Source of the DNA: an uncultured Veillonella sp.
GTDB lineage: Bacteria; Bacillota; Negativicutes; Veillonellales; Veillonellaceae
Length of the DNA: 16,894 bases
Direction: 5' to 3'
NCBI RefSeq assembly: GCF_934190855.1
Contig: NZ_CAKPTN010000023.1
Coordinates: 1-16,894, forward strand
Part shown: positions 10,884 to 16,481 of the stretch, piece after piece
How the letters are laid out: each line of letters starts with the position of its first letter
Position numbering within the stretch: the stretch's first letter is position 1
Notes under the pieces: generated by a model
Database searches by the model: none
What the model was told of the DNA's origin: nothing
What the model saw: the letters and a program-made list of their open reading frames with translations, nothing else
Made by a program: the position numbers and the translations under genes

Positions 10884-11117
10884 TTATGCCTCCTCTTGAG
10901 TAATCACGAGATCTACATCGAGACCTTCACAAGAAATAACATCGCCAACACGGCATTTCTTGCGCTTTTCTGTGACAACCTGACCATTCAAAGTAAGAAT
11001 ACCTTCATCGATAAAGGATTTAATTTGACCACCTGTTTCGATGATACCTTCTAACTTCAACAACTGATCAATCTGAATGTACTCCGTATGAATGGGTACC
11101 TGCTGTTGCTCTTTCAT
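10884..11117 (-). CDS. rlbA: S4-domain RNA-binding protein (YaaA/RlbA)
   Basis: A 77-residue protein that is essentially one S4 RNA-binding domain: IQIDQLLKLEGIIETGGQIK, then FIDEGILTLNGQVVTEKRKK and VGDVISCEG. It corresponds to B. subtilis YaaA (RlbA), a conserved small gene between dnaN and recF thought to act in ribosome assembly or RNA binding. AGGAGGAC gives a near-perfect ribosome-binding site before the ATG. It is tightly followed by recF (3-base gap). A 150-base gap with two hairpins separates it from dnaN, so it may start a sub-operon. Confidence 0.92.
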   Translation of the reverse strand: MKEQQQVPIHTEYIQIDQLLKLEGIIETGGQIKSFIDEGILTLNGQVVTEKRKKCRVGDVISCEGLDVDLVITQEEA

Positions 11118-11156
11118 AACGTCCTCCTATAGTGGACAATTTATAACTATATGGTA

Positions 11157-11193
11157 ATTAGGTAACGATGACTTTTAATCATCATTACCTAAT
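11157..11193 (-). repeat. Long hairpin in the leader of rlbA-recF
   Basis: A 15-bp inverted repeat with a single mismatch (ATTAGGTAACGATGA at 11157-11171 with TCATCATTACCTAAT at 11179-11193) has a 7-base loop. On the transcribed (minus) strand it is not followed by a T-run, so it is not a clear intrinsic terminator. It lies about 40 bases upstream of the rlbA start codon and could stabilise or process the mRNA between dnaN and rlbA. Confidence 0.6.
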
Positions 11194-11228
11194 AAAAATA
11201 TGTATATTAATTCAACAGAATATACAAT

Positions 11229-11259
11229 ATAGTAATATTTTTCTCAAAAATACGACTAT
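11229..11259 (-). terminator. A/T-rich hairpin just after dnaN, possible weak terminator
   Basis: The stem ATAGT-(AA)-TATTTTT at 11229-11242 pairs with AAAAATA-(CG)-ACTAT at 11246-11259 around a 3-base loop. It begins 9 bases past the dnaN stop codon. The stem is nearly all A-T and no free T-run follows on the minus strand, so any termination is probably partial. Confidence 0.35.
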
Positions 11260-11267
11260 ATTTAAGA

Positions 11268-12380
11268 TCACGCATTCGTACGAACTGGTGTTACTACGTA
11301 TGTATAGTTCGGATTATTGTCTTGGCGAATGACAACAGGACCGTTTTGTTTTAAGAACAAGTGGATGTTGTCGCCTGTGCTGTGGCGCAAGATGTCGGAG
11401 ATGTAGCGACCGTTGAAGGAAATTGTAAACGGTGTACCTTTAAATTCAACAGCTACGTCTTCTTTTGCCATACCGATTTCAGTATTTTGAGTAGACAATG
11501 TTACATTGCTTTCAGCCCAATCATAACGAATTACGTTATAGCTAATATCTTTTGCCAACAAGGATACGCGGTCAACGGCACCAGCGAATTCGCGGCGGTC
11601 GATAACTGCGCTAGAGTCGAATTGGGAAGGAATTACCTTTTCATATTCTGGATACGTGCCTTCGATCAAACGAGAAATGATATAAATAGATTCAAAGTTG
11701 AAAACGATTTGTGTGCGATTCCAAATGATGTTGATCATGGCTGGATTATCTGTTGGTAACAAACGAGATACTTCAGCTAACGTTTTTGTAGGAATAATAG
11801 CTCGCATTGGCGTAGTTGCTGGTTCATCGATGGTAATTTTCTTAACAGCCATGCGGTGTGTATCAGTAGCAACCATTGTTACTTCGTTTTCTTTGATTTC
11901 AAGAAGAGCACCTGTAAATACAGGACGATCTTCGTCAGTAGCAGCTGCGTAGTTTGTTAAATCGATGAGTTCTTTCATAGCAAAGCTATCGATGTTCACA
12001 TGATCTTGGTCGTGAATTTGTTCCACCAAGGAGAAATCATCTGGATGCAATGTTACGAGATTGAATTCGGAAGATCCAGAAGTGATAGTTAAAGAATTAC
12101 CGTCCTCTGGTTTGTAAAGTTCGATGGTATCGCCAGGCAATTTGCGAATTAATTCTTGGAAATAGCGGGAACCTACAACTAATGTGCCAGGTTCTTTAAT
12201 ATCGCCGTCGATTGTTAAACGAATACCGAGTTCAAAGTCGTTACCTTGCAATTCTACTTGACCATTTTTTGTTGTCATGTAGATAGCGCCTGGTAAGTTG
12301 GAGCTTGTTTTATTTTGAGATACCTTTTGCAATACGTTGATTGCTTTTTGGAGATTTGCTTTTGGGAATGTAATATGCAT
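11268..12380 (-). CDS. dnaN: DNA polymerase III sliding clamp (beta subunit)
   Basis: A 370-residue beta clamp, the normal length, built of three repeats of the clamp fold. Recognisable blocks are MHITFPKANLQKAINVLQKVSQNKT at the N terminus, GSRYFQELIRKLPGD, VFTGALLEI with VATDTHRMAV in the middle domain, LIEGTYPEYEKVIP, and SFNGRYISDILRH before the terminal YTYVVTPVRTNA. It encircles DNA and tethers the replicative polymerase. The ATG at 12380 has AAAGGAGT five bases upstream. It follows dnaA in the classic order, but about 400 bases separate the two and contain the presumed unwinding site, so dnaN probably has its own promoter as well; I could not pick one with confidence. Confidence 0.98.
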   Translation of the reverse strand: MHITFPKANLQKAINVLQKVSQNKTSSNLPGAIYMTTKNGQVELQGNDFELGIRLTIDGDIKEPGTLVVGSRYFQELIRKLPGDTIELYKPEDGNSLTITSGSSEFNLVTLHPDDFSLVEQIHDQDHVNIDSFAMKELIDLTNYAAATDEDRPVFTGALLEIKENEVTMVATDTHRMAVKKITIDEPATTPMRAIIPTKTLAEVSRLLPTDNPAMINIIWNRTQIVFNFESIYIISRLIEGTYPEYEKVIPSQFDSSAVIDRREFAGAVDRVSLLAKDISYNVIRYDWAESNVTLSTQNTEIGMAKEDVAVEFKGTPFTISFNGRYISDILRHSTGDNIHLFLKQNGPVVIRQDNNPNYTYVVTPVRTNA

Positions 12381-12594
12381 ATGTTACTCCTTTATAATTT
12401 GTCTGTTTGTTATTAGTATTATTAGATTTGTAGATTGCTTTACATTATATATATTGTTTGTATGTACTATTTCCATATAATGCAGAAGCACTGATAACTA
12501 CTTCTCTTGTTTGTAATATTCTATGTTTACTATCGTAGATGCTCTATAGATATTTTGCGATAGATCTGTTTCTACTGGTTTTTTGATTGTTTGT
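12381..12594. other. AT-rich dnaA-dnaN spacer, candidate duplex-unwinding side
   Basis: About 210 bases of AT-rich DNA between the dnaN start and the DnaA-trio tract, with runs such as TACATTATATATATTG and GGTTTTTTGATTG. It lies on the far side of the trios from the DnaA boxes, where strand opening is expected. It must also hold the dnaN leader (ribosome-binding site ACTCCTTT at 12386-12393 on the + strand). No credible gene is seen. Confidence 0.55.
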
Positions 12595-12640
12595 TAGTTT
12601 TAGTAGTAGTAATAGTAGGGGCCTGTTCATATGTGTAAAA
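12595..12640. other. Basal unwinding element: DnaA-trios, GC block and proximal DnaA box
   Basis: Eight consecutive trinucleotides on the + strand, TAG TTT TAG TAG TAG TAA TAG TAG (12595-12618), read 3' to 5' as GAT/AAT units, the DnaA-trio pattern. They abut a GC block, GGGGCC (12618-12623), and then a DnaA-box-like TTTTACACA on the minus strand (12632-12640). A TTATACACA box follows at 12676-12684. The order box, GC block, trios, AT-rich DNA, pointing from dnaA to dnaN, is that described for the B. subtilis origin. This places initial strand opening here; it is inferred from sequence only. Confidence 0.8.
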
Positions 12641-12675
12641 GTGAATTGGCGCTACTAATTGTGCGATTTCTCGGT

Positions 12676-12787
12676 TGTGTATAACTATGTTGATAGTTTG
12701 TAACCACTTATCCACATACTCACAGCGGAGTGCGGTTTTTAGGATATCCACAAAGTTACGCACAATATATCCACAGAGTTATCCACA
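12676..12787. other. DnaA-box cluster downstream of dnaA
   Basis: Visible boxes are TTATACACA on the minus strand at 12676-12684, and on the + strand TTATCCACA at 12708-12716, ATATCCACA at 12744-12752, ATATCCACA at 12767-12775 and TTATCCACA at 12779-12787. A weak TTACGCACA lies at 12756-12764. The last consensus box overlaps the dnaA stop codon. The + strand boxes face away from the unwinding element, while the boxes at 12676 and 12632 face towards it. Confidence 0.85.
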
Positions 12788-14356
12788 GGTTGTTAATTTC
12801 TGTTTAATTTCAGAAATTATGTTCTTAGTTTCTTCGTTTCGTTCAATTTCTTTCGTAATTTTATCGTACGCATGGAGAATTGTCGTATGGTCACGAGAGA
12901 AAGCAGCTGCGATTTGCGGATAACTTTCATTGATCATATCGCGGCATAGATACATGGCCACTTGCCGTGGGAATGCGAACTGTGCTTTACGCTTCTTGCC
13001 GAGCAAATCTTGCTTTTTAATATTGAAATAAGAACTTACAAAATTCTGAATACTTTCAATAGTTACCATGTTCACCTCTTCTGTGTGAACGAGGCCGGCC
13101 AAGGCTTGTTTAGTGTATTCTAGATCGATAGATTCAAGACGTTGATCGATGGATGCGGTACCGATTAATTTTGTGAAAGCCCCTTGCAACACGCGGACGT
13201 TTTCGCTGAATTGAAGCGCCACGTAGTTGATGGAGTCGTTATCAATGCGGATAACGCGGTTTTTCTTATATTCTCTTTCGAGTAAGGATCTAAAGATAGC
13301 GATGCGCGTTTCTAAATCTGGATTTTCCATTGTTGCAATGTAGCCAGCTTGGAAACGAGAACGGAGACGGTCTTCAAATTGCTCCATATCGTTTGGCATC
13401 GTATCGGACGTAAGGACGATTTGCTTATTGTTATTTAATAACTCATTGAACGTATTAAATAGCTCGGTTTTCGTACTTTCACGACTTTCAAGGAACTGAA
13501 TATCATCAATCATGAGTACGTCAATATTGCGGAATGTGTTGCGGAACAATTTACCTTGGTTACGTTGCAATGTTTCGACGAAAATGTTCATAAAGTTTTC
13601 GCTCGTAATGGACATAACCTTCATGTGTGGATGATTTTCCTTGATAGCATTGCCAATGGCGTGCATCAAATGCGTTTTACCGAGGCCTGAAGGACCATAA
13701 ATAAAGAGCGGATTATAGTCGCCACCTGGGAACTCAGCTACATTTTGAGCCGCCCCAAATGGAATGCGGTTCGCGTTGCCTGTTACGTAGTTGTCAAAGC
13801 GATACGCTGGGTTTAGATTAGATAAGGATAAATCTACAGGTACATTATCAGACTGTAATGTAGGTGTTGTAGTTTCAACGGTTTTACTAGGCGCTACCAT
13901 TGGCTCATCTGGAATATCCACAGGTGCTGGAGCGCGATCGATGTAGACAGGCTCTTGATAAACGGGTTTATAGAATTCATCTTGATGCGATTTTTCCTCT
14001 ACTACTGGAGGTAATGGCATCGGTGGAGCCACTACAGGTGCATCATCGATGAGACTTTCATCAACAAAGGTAGTATCTACACTCTCTTGATTGAAATCGA
14101 ATAACACCATATCACGATGAGAACCTATAACCGTAGTAATAGCATCCTGCAAAGCCTTGCTAATCTGCGGTTGCTGATCGATTAAGTTTTTAACAAATGT
14201 TTGCATGACCCCAATATGGATCGAATGACTGTCGAGAGACATGGGAATCAACGATGCGGTGACGCGCAAGTACAACGCGTCAGGCAAATGTTGCATGTTC
14301 TTTTTCGCCTCTTGCAATATATGCTCCCATATATTATTCAAATCAAATGACTGCAT
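12779..14356 (-). CDS. dnaA: Chromosomal replication initiator DnaA
   Basis: A 525-residue initiator, longer than the usual 440-470. Domain I is about 1-85. Domain II (about 86-175) is unusually long and rich in Pro, Val and acidic residues (APVVAPPMPLPPVVEE), which accounts for the extra length. Domain III, the AAA+ ATPase, has Walker A GPSGLGKT (221-228), Walker B VLMIDDIQFL (280-289), the Box VII arginine finger in RLRSRF (330-335) and sensor 2 in NVRVLQGAF (387-394), where most DnaA proteins read NVRELEGAL. Domain IV carries the DNA-binding signature FSRDHTTILHAYDKI (486-500). It binds DnaA boxes on both sides of its own gene. The start is the ATG at 14356 with only a modest AGAGGC site. 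Its promoter and probable self-regulation are described separately. Confidence 0.98.
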   Translation of the reverse strand: MQSFDLNNIWEHILQEAKKNMQHLPDALYLRVTASLIPMSLDSHSIHIGVMQTFVKNLIDQQPQISKALQDAITTVIGSHRDMVLFDFNQESVDTTFVDESLIDDAPVVAPPMPLPPVVEEKSHQDEFYKPVYQEPVYIDRAPAPVDIPDEPMVAPSKTVETTTPTLQSDNVPVDLSLSNLNPAYRFDNYVTGNANRIPFGAAQNVAEFPGGDYNPLFIYGPSGLGKTHLMHAIGNAIKENHPHMKVMSITSENFMNIFVETLQRNQGKLFRNTFRNIDVLMIDDIQFLESRESTKTELFNTFNELLNNNKQIVLTSDTMPNDMEQFEDRLRSRFQAGYIATMENPDLETRIAIFRSLLEREYKKNRVIRIDNDSINYVALQFSENVRVLQGAFTKLIGTASIDQRLESIDLEYTKQALAGLVHTEEVNMVTIESIQNFVSSYFNIKKQDLLGKKRKAQFAFPRQVAMYLCRDMINESYPQIAAAFSRDHTTILHAYDKITKEIERNEETKNIISEIKQKLTTCG

Positions 14357-14367
14357 GACGTGCCTCT

Positions 14368-14484
14368 TGTGTATAACTATTGCGATAAATGTGTATAACT
14401 TTAGGAATAATGTGTATAACTATTGTAAAAGCTGTGGAAAACCATATTATTCTTGTGAATAACCTGTGCACAACCTGTGAATAA
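14368..14484 (-). other. Phased array of DnaA boxes upstream of dnaA
   Basis: Seven boxes, all reading on the minus strand: TTATACACA at 14368, 14390 and 14411, TTTTCCACA at 14433, TTATTCACA at 14454 and 14476, plus a weaker TTGTGCACA at 14465 (left coordinates). The six main boxes start 22, 21, 22, 21 and 22 bases apart, two helical turns, so they lie on one face of the DNA. The array sits in the dnaA 5' leader between the promoter and the start codon. Confidence 0.9.
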
Positions 14485-14555
14485 GTGAAAATAAAATTCT
14501 CTTCCAACCAGATAATAACTGACTTTATAGATTACACAGGTTAAAAGAGAAAAAA

Positions 14556-14564
14556 TGTGGATAA
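14556..14564 (-). other. Consensus DnaA box downstream of the dnaA promoter
   Basis: TGTGGATAA on the + strand is a perfect TTATCCACA on the minus strand. It lies about 60 bases downstream of the -10 element, inside the dnaA leader. Confidence 0.9.
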
Positions 14565-14625
14565 CCTTAAAAGTTATCCATCAAAAACTTATAAAAATAT
14601 ATACTTTTTCCTAATTTCAGTTATG

Positions 14626-14654
14626 ATTGTACCAAAAAATCACTAGTTTGTCAT
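14626..14654 (-). promoter_or_regulatory. dnaA promoter
   Basis: On the minus strand ATGACA (14649-14654) and TACAAT (14626-14631) are separated by exactly 17 bases; each differs from the sigma-A consensus by one base. The expected transcript would have a leader of about 265 bases before the dnaA start codon, running through the box array. Consensus DnaA boxes at 14556-14564 and 14661-14669 flank the promoter, which suggests autoregulation by DnaA. Confidence 0.8.
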
Positions 14655-14660
14655 TTATTC

Positions 14661-14669
14661 TGTGGATAA
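14661..14669 (-). other. Consensus DnaA box just upstream of the dnaA promoter
   Basis: TGTGGATAA on the + strand, a perfect minus-strand TTATCCACA, begins 7 bases upstream of the -35 element of the dnaA promoter. Confidence 0.9.
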
Positions 14670-14753
14670 CTTTTGATTATCTGAAGGAGAAGTGTTAATA
14701 ACTCAGCAACTACCTCATCTCTTGTTCATCAATTACTTTTGGGGGAGGAATGA

Positions 14754-15047
14754 ATGGAATTACAATTTGTATATGAACTATTTTTAACTAAGTAACGATA
14801 ATCTATAAATCTAATTTTTATCCACTTATATTTATCTTTGTTTCTAGATTACTTTTAGGAAGGAATTGATACTAATTTTCTCGCTCCATTCTGACGCAAG
14901 TCGCTTAAAAATTAGTATCAATCCCCTTTCTAACAAAGATAGATAACCTTGTTAATAAATAATAACTGTGGAAAAGTAATCTAGAAACTATCTAATCATC
15001 GTTACTAAACCATAAAATCCTGTTCATAAAACAAATTGTAATTCCAT
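14754..15047. repeat. Large imperfect palindrome 1 in the dnaA-rpmH region
   Basis: Several inverted-repeat arms nest around one centre. Outermost are ATGGAATTACAATTTGT (14754-14770) and its exact complement (15031-15047). Inside are AGTAACGAT (14791-14799 with 14998-15006), GTTTCTAGATTACTTTT (14840-14856 with 14972-14988), TATCTTTGTT (14833-14842 with 14932-14941) and ATTGATACTAATTTT (14865-14879 with 14908-14922). The apex at 14881-14906 contains a core that recurs in palindrome 2. The stretches between arms are also partly complementary, so the whole 294 bp could form one long imperfect hairpin. No transposase, target duplication or convincing gene is seen, and I do not recognise the element. 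Confidence 0.9.
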
Positions 15048-15092
15048 ATGGCGTAAAGGGAGAAATCCACATCTATTCCGCCCCTCTTTCAA

Positions 15093-15407
15093 ATAGAGAT
15101 CAAAACGTAAATTTGCCCAAATATAAAAGATTAGAGTTGTGAGTTCTTGTGTTGTTGATAATTGATGTTACGTTTACATCGTGTAGTGGTGTGTAAGGTT
15201 GAATTAGGGTTTTCTAAGGGAGTGAATATAGGGTCCTTTTGAGCGACTTTACGTGTCGTATGGAGCGATGAAGGAGCCCTATATTCCTCCCTCTGGAAAC
15301 GTAACATCAATTACTGGATGAAATGTGTGATAGAATTATATTAGAAATACAAGAACTCACAAGCAGAATGCCTTTATTATATTGACAAATTTACGTTTTA
15401 ACTCTAT
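15093..15407. repeat. Large imperfect palindrome 2 in the dnaA-rpmH region
   Basis: A second nested palindrome of 315 bp. Outer arms are ATAGAG plus AAAACGTAAATTTG (15093-15098, 15102-15115) against CAAATTTACGTTTT plus CTCTAT (15386-15399, 15402-15407). Then come TTGTGAGTTCTTGT (15137-15150 with 15349-15362), AATTGATGTTACGTTT (15160-15175 with 15297-15312) and an arm beginning AGGGAG (15217-15238) that pairs with 15271-15292 except for two one-base bulges. The apex (15242-15268) holds AGCGACTT...GTC...ATGGAGCGA, also present inverted at the apex of palindrome 1. The outer right arm contains the rpmH promoter. Confidence 0.9.
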
Positions 15408-15410
15408 AAT
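15382..15410 (+). promoter_or_regulatory. rpmH promoter
   Basis: Perfect TTGACA (15382-15387) and perfect TATAAT (15405-15410) are separated by exactly 17 bases, a full sigma-A consensus promoter. Transcription would start about 50 bases upstream of the rpmH ATG. The spacer and part of the -10 belong to the outer arm of palindrome 2. Confidence 0.95.
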
Positions 15411-15465
15411 TACCCTGTTATGGTATAAGTAAAACAATACAAAATGACGAGGAGGTGTTTTACTA

Positions 15466-15600
15466 ATGAAACGTACTTACCAACCAAATACTCTTTGGAG
15501 AAAACGTACCCATGGTTTCCGTGAACGCATGAAAACTATCGGTGGCCGTCTCGTTTTAAAAAGAAGACGTGCAAAAGGCAGAAAACGCTTATCTGCATAA
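15466..15600 (+). CDS. rpmH: 50S ribosomal protein L34
   Basis: A 44-residue, very basic protein of the large ribosomal subunit. It starts [20 protein letters not shown] and ends [13 protein letters not shown], which matches bacterial L34 end to end. GAGGAGG lies at normal spacing before the ATG, and a full-consensus promoter lies about 55 bases upstream. It is the first gene of the rightward string rpmH-rnpA-yidD-yidC, the usual arrangement beside dnaA. A hairpin terminator follows, which would let rpmH be made in excess over rnpA. Confidence 0.98.
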   Translation: MKRTYQPNTLWRKRTHGFRERMKTIGGRLVLKRRRAKGRKRLSA

Positions 15601-15621
15601 TATAATAGCTGTTAGGCAGGA

Positions 15622-15654
15622 GAAAAAACTTGGCGCTGCTGCCAAGTTTTTCTA
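15622..15654 (+). terminator. Terminator/attenuator between rpmH and rnpA
   Basis: A perfect 11-bp stem (AAAAACTTGGC at 15624-15634 with GCCAAGTTTTT at 15641-15651) has a 6-base loop and ends in a T-run. Because rnpA follows within 30 bases without an obvious promoter of its own, this is more likely a partial terminator that sets the rpmH to rnpA ratio. Confidence 0.8.
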
Positions 15655-15679
15655 TTCTTAGGACTTAAGGACAATGCAT

Positions 15680-16039
15680 ATGGATTATTGCCTCGATAAA
15701 GCAAGACGACTGACGCACAATAATGAATATCGCCTTGTGTATAAGCACGGTAAATACGAAGTAGGCCGTATGTGTGTATTGTATCGTATGCCCGTGGCGA
15801 AGCAACCGACTCGCATTGGTTTTGTAACAGGCAAAAAGGTTGGTTGTGCAGTGGAGCGCAACCGAGCTAGACGCCTTATGAAAGAGGTGTATCGCCTCAA
15901 TCAACATTCCATTCGTGAAGGGTATCATATCGTAATTGTTGGACGTGGCCCTCTGAAAAACGCTACCTACGAAAAAGCGGAAAAGGAGATTTTGTATCTC
16001 TTGCGAAAAAGCAAATTATTGGTACAAAATGATAAATAG
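15680..16039 (+). CDS. rnpA: Ribonuclease P protein component
   Basis: The protein subunit of RNase P, which with the RNA subunit matures tRNA 5' ends. From ATG 15680 it is 119 residues, a normal length. It shows the typical [16 protein letters not shown] start, the [25 protein letters not shown] block with the conserved RNR helix that contacts RNA, and YHIVIVGRG in the central cleft. ATG 15680 is preferred because AAGGA (15667-15671) lies 8 bases upstream; the in-frame ATG at 15674 is only 2 bases from it, but it cannot be excluded. The stop codon overlaps the left arm of the next hairpin. No RNase P RNA gene is seen in the window. Confidence 0.96.
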   Translation: MDYCLDKARRLTHNNEYRLVYKHGKYEVGRMCVLYRMPVAKQPTRIGFVTGKKVGCAVERNRARRLMKEVYRLNQHSIREGYHIVIVGRGPLKNATYEKAEKEILYLLRKSKLLVQNDK

Positions 16040-16071
16040 GACCACAAGTTAGAAGGCTTTGGTCCTTTTTT
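16038..16071 (+). terminator. Hairpin terminator overlapping the rnpA stop codon
   Basis: AGGACCA (16038-16044) pairs with TGGTCCT (16060-16066), with further AAG-CTT pairing inside, and six T follow (16066-16071). It begins within the rnpA stop codon and ends just before the yidD ribosome-binding site, so it probably reduces rather than blocks read-through. Confidence 0.75.
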
Positions 16072-16089
16072 GTGTATATGGAGGTTTCC

Positions 16090-16311
16090 ATGAAACGCTG
16101 TATAACCGCGCTTTTACGACTTTTAATTAGGTTCTATCAGCTTGCCATATCTCCCTTAAAACCTGGATGTTGCCGTTATTATCCGACATGTTCCACATAT
16201 ACTCTACAGGCCATCGAAAAATATGGTCCTTTGAAAGGTAGCTGGATGGGTTTAAAACGCATTCTTCGCTGTCATCCTTTTCATAAGGGTGGCTACGATC
16301 CAGTTCCCTAA
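16090..16311 (+). CDS. yidD: Membrane protein insertion efficiency factor YidD
   Basis: A 73-residue protein of the YidD (UPF0161) family, associated with the inner membrane and thought to help YidC/Sec-dependent insertion. An amphipathic N-terminal helix ([20 protein letters not shown]) is followed by the conserved cysteine block [20 protein letters not shown] and the ending [14 protein letters not shown], both diagnostic. ATG 16090 is chosen because TGGAGG lies five bases upstream; a GTG at 16072 in frame has no such site. It lies between rnpA and yidC as in most bacteria. Confidence 0.96.
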   Translation: MKRCITALLRLLIRFYQLAISPLKPGCCRYYPTCSTYTLQAIEKYGPLKGSWMGLKRILRCHPFHKGGYDPVP

Positions 16312-16481
16312 TCCATTTGGGATTAGGCTGGTTATGTGTTTTGTGAAAGTAGCTTTCACCATTATCATCGAGCACAGATTTGGAAATACCTAAGCATCTG
16401 TATGGATGAAATTTAGACCATACCATAACGATATATAGATGCGCAAAGGACAATTTCGGACTGTATGAAAAAGGAGAAACA
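16307..16481 (+). promoter_or_regulatory. Structured non-coding leader between yidD and yidC
   Basis: About 170 bases without a gene but with several inverted repeats: CCTAATCC/GGATTAGG (16307-16314 with 16320-16327, overlapping the yidD stop), GTGAAAG/CTTTCAC (16343-16349 with 16353-16359), and GCATCT plus GTATGG against CCATAC plus AGATGC (16394-16405 with 16418-16442). None has a clear T-run. AAGGAG at about 16471-16476 serves yidC. The folding suggests a regulated or processed yidC leader; no known riboswitch is recognised. Confidence 0.45.

Noticed and set aside
11361..11952. Open frames on the + strand inside dnaN
   Set aside because: They are antisense to a full-length, well-conserved gene and their protein sequences look non-natural; likewise for similar frames inside gyrB, recF, lysP and the RND permease.
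12572..12763. Open frame of 63 codons on the minus strand between dnaA and dnaN
   Set aside because: It runs through the DnaA boxes, GC block and trios, has low-complexity composition (Thr/Asn/Lys-rich) and no family resemblance.
14368..14484. CRISPR array
   Set aside because: The 9-11-bp repeats with 11-12-bp spacing are DnaA boxes; repeat length, divergence and lack of cas genes do not fit CRISPR.
14754..15407. Insertion sequence or transposon at the palindromes
   Set aside because: There is no transposase frame, no target-site duplication at either end, and the two palindromes do not share terminal sequences. A non-autonomous element is not fully excluded.
14357..15465. parS centromere site near the origin
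   Set aside because: No sequence resembling TGTTTCACGTGAAACA was found, and no parA/parB genes are in the window.
16127..16453. 108-codon minus-strand frame over yidD and the yidC leader
   Set aside because: It is antisense to yidD and has no start signal or recognisable domain; its length reflects the yidD codons.
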